Below, in pieces: positions 32,505 through 38,829 of a stretch of 64,000 nucleotides of DNA; the stretch's first letter is position 1, and every line of letters starts with the position of its first letter. The notes under the pieces were generated by a model. The model searched no databases, was not told the origin of the DNA, and worked only from the letters and a program-made list of their open reading frames with translations. Both the position numbers and the translations under genes were made by a program. Origin of the DNA: Streptomyces sp. Z26. Its GTDB lineage: Bacteria > Actinomycetota > Actinomycetes > Streptomycetales > Streptomycetaceae. The stretch is from assembly GCF_003665095.1 (NCBI RefSeq), contig NZ_RCHV01000002.1:1559501-1623500 (forward strand), written 5' to 3'.

Positions 32505-33107
32505 GACCGCTGCTCCTTGGAGACGGGAGTGATTCATGGCGCGAAGACCGCGCCGAGGACTTCCTGCCGGGCGGGCGGAGAAGCAATTGAGGGCCAAGCC
32601 CTGCTCAGCACGGGCCCGGGCATTGAACGCGCTCCCACAGGCGGGACAACGAATTGCTGAGCCAAGCCGAGCTGTCGAGTACCCGTGATGTCCCAAGTGG
32701 CAGTGGTGCCGTGGACGCGAGCCAGTGGAGAGCGGGCCCGTGCGGGGCCTCGATAACGGCGCCGCTGCGGGAGCTCAGCAACTCCAAGACGCGTATACCC
32801 GCGCGGCGTGGGACACAGATCGCGCCTCAACAGATGCAAACGGCTTGGAGCTTGTAGCCGCCAATAGTATCTATTGCGGACATATCCGCCTTATCTCGTG
32901 ATCGTGTCATGATGTGGGGCTCCTAGCCGGAAGGCTGGAATATGGAGCTGTCATCGTCGCGATCGAAAAGGGCTCTTTCGAGGACTTTCAGAGGTCATCT
33001 ACAGGGCCTCAAGAGGGCTTCAATCTGAACCTGTTGGTGATTTCACGCCCTGAAGGGGGCCTTCCGTGAGATCGTCAGACCAGAGCCCGTCGCGTCACGG
33101 AGGTGCC
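32505..33107. other. Low-GC divergent spacer of the radical SAM and XRE/TPR genes
   Basis: This 600-bp spacer has no firmly supported gene. From about 32860 to 33060 base composition falls to roughly half GC, far below the rest of the window. It contains stacked palindromes at 32862-32889 (listed separately) and a small AGCC-GGAA-GGCT hairpin near 32929. On the minus strand a TTG-initiated frame of 60 codons (32605-32787) ends WERVQCPGPC; it lacks a ribosome binding site and is not called as a gene. Both divergent promoters must lie here. Confidence 0.6.
32862..32889. promoter_or_regulatory. Stacked palindromes, probable operator/promoter between radical SAM and XRE/TPR genes
   Basis: CAATAG-TAT-CTATTG (32862-32876) abuts GCGGA-CATA-TCCGC (32876-32889). 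The AT-rich first palindrome includes TATCTAT and, on the other strand, GATACT, either of which could act as a -10 element. The XRE/TPR protein encoded at 33108 is the natural candidate ligand. Confidence 0.6.
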
Positions 33108-34382
33108 ATGCCCCGTCCCATAGGCAACACCCGCCTGAAGGCCGCTCGTGTAGCGGCGGGATACAACTCCCAGCAAGCCCTGACCGATGCCATTACGCGG
33201 GCGGCACCCCAACTCGGCATCCCCGGCTTGGCCGTTGGCGTCCGTCAAGTTCGGCGCTGGGAGTCCGCCGACCCCCCGTGGCCCCAGCCTGACGTCCGTC
33301 GGGTTCTCACGCATGTCCTGGGCCAGGACATCGAGGTCCTCGGCTTCACCGCTCCCTGGGGGCCGGGCCAGGGGCCACAAGAACCCGGTCGCGCAGTTTC
33401 AACGAGCGCGCCCGCGCCCCGGATGCGCCTAACCTCGGTCCCCGCACAGGCCGCGCTCGTCACGCAGCCGGCCACCGTCAGCACGGACTTCGAGGCAGTG
33501 ACCCGCTCTCACCGCCACCTCTACTGGTCCGTCGCCCCGGCCATCCTCCACCCGGCCGTCCTGGAACACTCACGGCTCGGCTGCGCACTGCTCCCCGAGG
33601 TCGCTCCGCCCGCCCGCCCCCGCCTGGCAGCCGCGCTGGCCGAGACGTATCTCCTGGCCGGGCGCATCCAATTCTTCGACCTACGCGAACCCGAGCAGGC
33701 TGGCGAGACCCTGTTCAGGGCTCTGCAAGCAGCAGGAGAAGCGGACGACTCCCTCATGGGTGCCGCCGTCCTCGCCCACACCGCTTTCATCTCCGGTTGG
33801 GACGAGGACCGCGATGCGGCGGTCGAGCGCATGGTCGCCGCCCGTACCTACGCCCGCCGAGGCCGTGCCTCCGCCGAGTTCCGGGCCTGGCTCGACGCCG
33901 TCGAGGCCGAATGCGAGACACGCTGCGGCAACACCCGCATCGCTCTGCACCTCATAGGGCACGCCGAAGACGTCCTCGCAGACGGCTCGGAGCACACGAC
34001 ACCCCCATGGATGGACTGGTTCAGTCCCACCCGCTTGGCCGCGTTCAAGGGCAACACTCAGCTCAAAGCTGGCCACATCCCTCAAGCGCGCGAAACACTT
34101 CTCCAGGTCCTCGATGCGCTCCCGCCCGAGTCCAACAAACAGCGCACCGTCGTCCTCGGAGACCTCGCCGCCGTCGAGGTGGCGGACAGCAACCCGCAGC
34201 CAGCTTGCGCGTTCGCGGGTGAAGCCCTCGATCAGCTCGCCCTGACCTGGTACGCGACCGGCATGGACCGCATCCGCGAGGTCCGCCGCGCCCTCGCCCC
34301 CTGGCAGAAGGAGCAGTGCGTACGGGACCTTGACGACCGGCTCTACGACTGGGGAATGACGGTCAGCGCTCTCCAGCGTTGA
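33108..34382 (+). CDS. XRE-type HTH and TPR-like helical repeat regulator
   Basis: A 424-residue protein from the ATG at 33108 with GGAGG upstream; the in-frame ATG at 33066 has weaker support. The N-terminal ~75 residues form a DNA-binding domain (NTRLKAARVAAGYNSQQALT, later VGVRQVRRWES). The rest is all-helical with TPR-like pairs, e.g. ARPRLAAALAETYLLAGRIQ, AFKGNTQLKAGHIPQARETL and RTVVLGDLAAVEVADSNPQP. Such proteins often sense small molecules or peptides in Streptomyces. It is divergent from the radical SAM/CYTH pair and overlaps the convergent HAD gene by 20 bp. It probably regulates the island genes. Confidence 0.87.
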   Translation: MPRPIGNTRLKAARVAAGYNSQQALTDAITRAAPQLGIPGLAVGVRQVRRWESADPPWPQPDVRRVLTHVLGQDIEVLGFTAPWGPGQGPQEPGRAVSTSAPAPRMRLTSVPAQAALVTQPATVSTDFEAVTRSHRHLYWSVAPAILHPAVLEHSRLGCALLPEVAPPARPRLAAALAETYLLAGRIQFFDLREPEQAGETLFRALQAAGEADDSLMGAAVLAHTAFISGWDEDRDAAVERMVAARTYARRGRASAEFRAWLDAVEAECETRCGNTRIALHLIGHAEDVLADGSEHTTPPWMDWFSPTRLAAFKGNTQLKAGHIPQARETLLQVLDALPPESNKQRTVVLGDLAAVEVADSNPQPACAFAGEALDQLALTWYATGMDRIREVRRALAPWQKEQCVRDLDDRLYDWGMTVSALQR

Positions 34383-35022
34383 ACTTCGCCACCCTCTCGG
34401 GCAGTTCGGCCAGGGAGCCGATCCGCATCGTCGTGATCGCGTCCGCGTCCGGATCATTCTGCTGGATGGTTCCCCAGGGGCCGCGACGGATCAGCGCCGT
34501 CAGGAGTCCAGCCTGCACGGCGGGCCGGATGTCGTTGTCGAGCCGATCGCCCACGTACAGAATCTCGCCGGCCTCTGCGGGGGCCGCCTCGATGACGTGC
34601 TCGAAAAACGCCACGTCCGGCTTGGAGGCGCCCCAGTCGTCGCTGGTGGCGATCATGTCGGTGGGCAGGTCGAGGCCGCGCAACAGCCCTCCGGCGCGCA
34701 CAGTCTGGTTCCCAGCGATTCCCACCCAGAGCCCGTCCCGGCGCAGCGCCTCCAGCGAGGGTCGTACGTCTGCGTACAGATCGTCCTCACCGAACCACTC
34801 GGGTCGCCCGGCATCGGCCCGCTTCTCCCGCTCCTCAGCCAGATCGAAGCCCGGCCGGAAGACCTGGAACGTCTCCCTGTAGTCCTGCCCCCGTGCGATG
34901 ACCGCGCCGAACATCGCGGCGAACGTGTGCCGCGGCACCCCCAGCCAGTCCGCCCATGTCCCGTACTCACGGGTCTCGTCCACCAGGCACTCACCGACGT
35001 CGAACACCACTGCACGAATCAT
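34363..35022 (-). CDS. HAD family hydrolase
   Basis: A 219-residue haloacid dehalogenase-superfamily phosphatase. Motif I is VVFDVGECLVDE with nucleophile Asp8; the usual Asp at +2 is Gly10, as in DxGN-type subfamilies. Motif II is probably in GIAGNQTV, motif III Lys in WGASKPDVAFFEHVIE, and motif IV in LYVGDRLDNDIRPA. A helical cap lies between motifs I and II. The likely reaction is phosphate monoester hydrolysis; the substrate is unknown. It is divergent from the kinase-fold gene and convergent with the XRE/TPR gene, all inside the low-GC island. Confidence 0.9.
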   Translation of the reverse strand: MIRAVVFDVGECLVDETREYGTWADWLGVPRHTFAAMFGAVIARGQDYRETFQVFRPGFDLAEEREKRADAGRPEWFGEDDLYADVRPSLEALRRDGLWVGIAGNQTVRAGGLLRGLDLPTDMIATSDDWGASKPDVAFFEHVIEAAPAEAGEILYVGDRLDNDIRPAVQAGLLTALIRRGPWGTIQQNDPDADAITTMRIGSLAELPERVAKFNAGER

Positions 35023-35225
35023 GGGCGGCAGCGTAGAACATCTGGGTGGCAGAAGGGCGGGGACCGAAGGAGACGAAGTCAGTCGCCCGTGCCATCAACC
35101 CCACCTGCAGCACCTCCAGTTACGCCGCCTCTGACCGGCTCTGCGTGGGAGAGTGGTATTTGGCCCCTGTCCTGGCGCCTGCTGGAGCCGTTGAACAGGA
35201 GGGCGGGGCACGGTTGGAGGAGAGT

Positions 35226-36296
35226 GTGAAGGGCCCTGATATGTCCCGCGGTGCTCGTCTGGCCGCCCACGGCGCCGTTTCCACATCGCTGGCGCTGCGC
35301 AGTGACCGCAATCTGCGCGAGTTCGTGGACGCCGGCGCACCGCTGGGATCGGGCATCGGTGGGACAACGGTCCTGCTGGAGGTCGAGGGAACCCGGGTCT
35401 TCGTCAAGCAGGTACGGCTGACCGATTTGGAGCGACGGCCGGAGCATATTCACTCCACCGCAAATCTGTTCGAGCTCCCGACCTTCTGCCACTACGGCAT
35501 CGGCACCATCGGCGGCCCGGGGTTTGGAGCCTGGCGGGAGCTGGCCGCGCACACCATGACGACGAACTGGGTGGTCGCGGGGGACTACGAGGGCTTCCCT
35601 CTGATGTACCACTGGCGGGTGATCCCAGACTCTGGCCAGCCGCTGCCCGAGGAACTGGCCGATGTGGACCGAGCCGTCGCCTACTGGGGAGGCGGATCAG
35701 CGGTACGCCGACGGATCGAAGCTCTCCAGCATTCCACGGCAAGCCTTGTGCTGTTCCTGGAGTACATCCCGCAGAATCTGCACGACTGGCTGAGCGTCCA
35801 GGTCGGGGCCAGCGACGAAGAGGCCGAACGGGTCTGCGCCATGGTCGACGAGGAGCTGAAAGTCGGCATCTCGTTCATGAACACCCACGGACTTCTGCAC
35901 TTCGACGTCCACTTCGAGAACATCCTCACCGACGGCCAACAGCTCTTCTTCACCGATTACGGACTCGCGGTCTCCTCACGCTTCGACCTCTCGCGGGACG
36001 AGGCCGACTTCTTCGACGAGCACCGCACTTACGACCAGTGCTATGCCGTCACCCACCTGATGAGCTGGCTGGCCGTCGCTCTCTACGGACACACACCGGA
36101 AGAACGCAAAGCGTTTGTGACCGCGTGCGCCCAAGGGGTGACTCCGGAAGGGGTTCCGGCGTCGGTCGCGGCGCTCCTTGTCCGTTACGCACCGGTCGCG
36201 GCGGTGATGGGCAACTTCTATCGCGAGTTTCAACAGGAGAGCCGAGCGGCTCCCCATCCGCTGGCAACGATCTCTCGGATGGGGCGAAGTACGTGA
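35226..36296 (+). CDS. Protein kinase-like/aminoglycoside phosphotransferase-fold protein
   Basis: A 356-residue protein with a degenerate kinase fold. Start: GTG at 35226 with GGAGG five bases upstream; the ATG at 35241 is also possible. Features are the Gly-rich GSGIGGTTVLLEVEG, the candidate ATP lysine in RVFVKQVRL, the catalytic loop GLLHFDVHFENILTDGQ (H-x-D-x4-N type) and the metal-binding FFTDYGLAVSS in place of DFG. It probably phosphorylates a small molecule rather than protein. It is divergent from the HAD phosphatase gene, so a kinase and a phosphatase are paired here. Its stop overlaps a GTG that opens the NUDIX-like frame (GTGA). Confidence 0.87.
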   Translation: MKGPDMSRGARLAAHGAVSTSLALRSDRNLREFVDAGAPLGSGIGGTTVLLEVEGTRVFVKQVRLTDLERRPEHIHSTANLFELPTFCHYGIGTIGGPGFGAWRELAAHTMTTNWVVAGDYEGFPLMYHWRVIPDSGQPLPEELADVDRAVAYWGGGSAVRRRIEALQHSTASLVLFLEYIPQNLHDWLSVQVGASDEEAERVCAMVDEELKVGISFMNTHGLLHFDVHFENILTDGQQLFFTDYGLAVSSRFDLSRDEADFFDEHRTYDQCYAVTHLMSWLAVALYGHTPEERKAFVTACAQGVTPEGVPASVAALLVRYAPVAAVMGNFYREFQQESRAAPHPLATISRMGRST

Positions 36297-36841
36297 TCGG
36301 AGGCAGCCCGTTACAGGCGGGGGGGGTGAATCGGCCGTCGGGTAGCGTCCGCAGCCAGCCCCCGGTCGAGAGGACGGCCGGGGCCGCCGCCCGGGAGTTC
36401 GAGGAGGAGACGGGCTGGCGGCCAGGCCCGATGCGGCTGTTGGTGGCCATGGACCCGATGCCCGGCATCTCGACGTCCCACCACCGCGTGTACTGGTCGG
36501 ACACGGCCGAGCAGGTACGCGAGGTCCCGGTGGACGAGATCGAGTCGGCCCGCAGGGAGTGGGTACCGCTGGAGAGGGTGCCCACGCTGGTCGAGCGCGG
36601 CGAGGTCCGCTCCGCGAACGCGCTCGCCGCGCTGCTCATGCTCCACCGGCTGCGGTCCCGTACGGGCCGGGGGCAGGCGCCACGACCCGAACTCGCCGCC
36701 GCACCGGCGCTGTTGGGACGGGCTTTCCGCTATGACAGGTGCGCCGGGGGCCCGTACCCGGCGCGGGCGGCCTCGGGGCCGGGGCCCCCGGGTCAGGTCA
36801 GGGGGCAGTCGCCGCAGGTGCCGCCCGACGGGGTGCGGTAG
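36293..36841 (+). pseudogene. Degenerate NUDIX hydrolase, 5' part missing
   Basis: The frame opens at a GTG overlapping the kinase stop. It reads through about 20 residues of non-family sequence and then VERTAGAAAREFEEETGWRP, the E-x7-REF-x-EE-x-GW half of a NUDIX box; the preceding GG and G-x5-E part is replaced (RSQPPVE). Normal NUDIX C-terminal sequence follows (HRVYWSDTAEQVREVPVDEI, EWVPLERVPTLVERGEVRSA). The N-terminal strands are absent and the C-terminus runs antisense into the FhuF-like gene. It looks like a gene cut at the right boundary of the low-GC island. A short functional protein cannot be excluded. Confidence 0.65.
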
Positions 36842-37500
36842 AGGAGGCAGCAGCTGCGGCGGCGGAAGACCGGGCCCGGTCCGGTGACGCCGCCGGTCCC
36901 GGCCAGGCGGCCCGTGGCGAGGAGTTCGGCGGTCAGCGCGGTGAGCGGGGTGCGCAGGGCGGGGCGGGCGGTGAGGAGTACGCGGGCCGAGCCGACCAGG
37001 GCGGAGGCCGCGTTCCCGGCGAGCAGCCGGGGTGCGACCTTCACCCGCAGTCCGGCGGCGAGTACGTCCAACTGCCCGCGCACCACCGTGTCGTAGAGCT
37101 TCGCGGCGAGCGCCGGGCCGTCCGGCGCGTACGTGCCGGACGCGGTGGGCAGCCGCAACGCCATCCCGTCGTCCGCCCGTTGGAGGTCCGTCAGGGACGG
37201 GACCACGCCGTGCAGCACGGCGCACGCCAGTACGGGGGACCAGAGGCGGGCGGCGTGTGAGAGCTGTACGAGGGAGGCGCCGACGCGGAGTTCGGCCGTG
37301 CCGTAGCGGGCGGCGGTGGCGGTGACGAGGTCGTCGTAGCCGCGCGCGTACGCGTCCCGTACGGGGTGCCAGCCCGCGTCCGGGCCGCCGACGCGGACCG
37401 CGAAGAACATGCCGAGGTCCGCCACGTCCCGCAGGGCCGCGGCGACGGCCCCGCCGGGCGCGGCAACTCCCGCGGGCGCGGGGCGCGGTGGCTCCGTCAC
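36793..37500 (-). CDS. (2Fe-2S)-binding protein, FhuF-like ferric reductase
   Basis: A 235-residue protein from a GTG overlapping the previous stop (GTGA). The diagnostic C-terminus is RRRSCCLLYRTPSGGTCGDC, a CC-x10-C-x2-C cluster motif found in FhuF, the reductase that releases iron from ferric siderophores. The body has LVQLSHAARLWSPVLACAVL and ALAAKLYDTVVRGQLDVLAA, as in actinobacterial FhuF-like proteins. It is translationally coupled to the 2Fe-2S ferredoxin gene and both lie downstream of a cobalamin riboswitch, so the operon is expected to be switched off by B12. This links it to corrinoid or metal reduction rather than plain siderophore use. Confidence 0.87.
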   Translation of the reverse strand: MTEPPRPAPAGVAAPGGAVAAALRDVADLGMFFAVRVGGPDAGWHPVRDAYARGYDDLVTATAARYGTAELRVGASLVQLSHAARLWSPVLACAVLHGVVPSLTDLQRADDGMALRLPTASGTYAPDGPALAAKLYDTVVRGQLDVLAAGLRVKVAPRLLAGNAASALVGSARVLLTARPALRTPLTALTAELLATGRLAGTGGVTGPGPVFRRRSCCLLYRTPSGGTCGDCPLT

Positions 37501-37919
37501 GCCGCCGGGCCGGGTTCCGCTGGCGCGCCCGCCCCGCCTCGCCCCGGCGCGGTGAACGTGTGCAGGTCCAGGATGTCCGGCAGCGGTACGACGCCGGGTC
37601 CCCCGGCCCGTACCCACTCGACGACGTCGTCCGTGGCCGCCTCCTGGTTCACCAGCCCGAGCCAGACCGGCCGCCCGCCCGCCGCGCGGCCCTCGGCGGA
37701 CGGCTGCACGACGATCACGTTCGCCTGCTCGCACACGTCGAGGCACTCCGAGATCCGTACGGGCACCTCCCGCCGCAGCCGCGCGGTCTGTGCCGCGTGG
37801 TCGACGCCGCGCACCTTCGCCGTACCGCAGCAGCAGTCCCGGCACACCGTGACCCGGCACGGCACCGCACCTGTCGCCGTGCCCGTGCCCCTGCCCGTCC
37901 CTGTCGGCTCCCCGGCCAT
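37497..37919 (-). CDS. Thioredoxin-like (2Fe-2S) ferredoxin
   Basis: A 140-residue protein with cluster cysteines in RVTVCRDCCCGTAKV and later ISECLDVCEQANVIVVQPSA, the pattern of thioredoxin-fold 2Fe-2S ferredoxins. VWLGLVNQEAATDDVVEWVR and VLDLHTF-like ILDLHTFTAP near the end are typical of the Streptomyces version found near cobalamin genes. It starts at ATG 37919, 56 bp below the B12 box of a cobalamin riboswitch. The role is probably electron delivery in corrinoid metabolism or to the FhuF-like partner encoded next. The N-terminus has a GTG-repeat (TGTGRGTGTATG). Confidence 0.87.
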   Translation of the reverse strand: MAGEPTGTGRGTGTATGAVPCRVTVCRDCCCGTAKVRGVDHAAQTARLRREVPVRISECLDVCEQANVIVVQPSAEGRAAGGRPVWLGLVNQEAATDDVVEWVRAGGPGVVPLPDILDLHTFTAPGRGGAGAPAEPGPAA

Positions 37920-37971
37920 ACGCGCACCATCCCCTCCGGGGTACACCGCCCCGGGTCGTCGAGGAGGCGAC

Positions 37972-38127
37972 CGCGTGAGTCTCCTGGCTCCCGGGTCACC
38001 GCTCGCCCCCGCCTTCCCGCCCGTCGCCGGGCAGTGGCTCCGCGGGGTCCGCTCGCCGGTCACAGTGGCGGTACCGCGCCGGATTCCCACCGGCTTCCTC
38101 GTCCCGCCGTCGCCTGTTACCCCGCCA
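37972..38127 (-). ncRNA. Cobalamin (AdoCbl/MeCbl) riboswitch controlling the ferredoxin/FhuF operon
   Basis: Read on the minus strand, the element opens near GGTAACAGGCGACGG, has the conserved GAAGCCGGTGGGAATCCGGC and GCCACTGTGACC core (B12 aptamer J6/3 region), and ends with the B12 box GGGAGCCAGGAGACTC at 37975-37990. It lies directly upstream of the ferredoxin ATG at 37919. Binding of cobalamin should repress the operon. Boundaries are approximate because pairing was judged by eye. Confidence 0.9.
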
Positions 38128-38203
38128 TCCTGGCAGAGGACGGCGGCCCTTCCCACAGCGCCCGAGGTCCGAAGCCCGGGGCCCGGACCCCGGGGCGTGC
38201 CGG

Positions 38204-38695
38204 TCAGCCGTCGTCCGCGAGGGTGTCGAGCACCTGCGTGAGGCGGTACGGCAGCAACTCCCGCATCGCCAGCGACGTACGGGTGCGGCGCACGCCGGGG
38301 CACGCCAGGATGCGGCCCGCGACGTGGTACAGCTCGTCCGCGTCGGACGCGATGACCCGGACCAGCAGGTCCATGTCGCCGCTGACGCCGATCACCTCGA
38401 CGACCTCGTCGACGCGCGCCAGCTCCCGTACGACCTCGTCGAGGCGGCTCTGTTCCACCTCGGCGTTGACGAACGCGGTCAGCGGGTAGCCGAGGGCGGC
38501 CGGGTCGATGCGGCTCTCGAACGGCCGGAGGACGCCCTCCCGTTCGAGCTTCGCGAGGCGCGCCTGCACGGTGTTGCGGGAGATCCCGAGACGGCGGGCG
38601 AGCGCCAGGACCGTGGCGCGGGGCTCCTCGTTCAGGGCGCGGAGGACACGCGCGTCGGTCGCGTCGAGGGCTCCGGCCCTCCTCACATTGCTCAC
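38204..38695 (-). CDS. Lrp/AsnC family transcriptional regulator
   Basis: A 163-residue regulator from a GTG with AGGAG upstream. The N-terminal HTH reads LDATDARVLRALNEEPRATV, then ARRLGISRNTVQARLAKLER and EGVLRPFESR; the C-terminal RAM domain includes VEVIGVSGDMDLLVRVIASD and TRTSLAMRELLPYRLTQVL. It is divergent from the transketolase/PDH-E1-like gene 134 bp away, which it probably controls in response to an amino acid or 2-oxoacid. Its 3' end lies 77 bp before the cobalamin riboswitch of the ferredoxin operon, transcribed in the same direction. Confidence 0.92.
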   Translation of the reverse strand: MSNVRRAGALDATDARVLRALNEEPRATVLALARRLGISRNTVQARLAKLEREGVLRPFESRIDPAALGYPLTAFVNAEVEQSRLDEVVRELARVDEVVEVIGVSGDMDLLVRVIASDADELYHVAGRILACPGVRRTRTSLAMRELLPYRLTQVLDTLADDG

Positions 38696-38829
38696 GGTGG
38701 GCACTCCTGGTGCGGTACGGACTGGGCAGTTTGGCGCATCCCGGGGGCGTTGATTGCGCACGTGGCGGTGGACCTGCGATTTTGCTCGTCTGACGATGCG
38801 GTGCAGGACGAGGTCGGAGGGCACGGGGA

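Noticed and set aside
32605..32787. Possible 60-residue peptide encoded just upstream of the radical SAM gene, considered as a RiPP precursor
   Set aside because: It needs a TTG start with no ribosome binding site, has no leader/core layout, and an equally long frame exists on the other strand.
30574..36841. Low-GC island considered as an integrative element with att sites
   Set aside because: No integrase, tRNA gene or matching direct repeats were found at the two ends.
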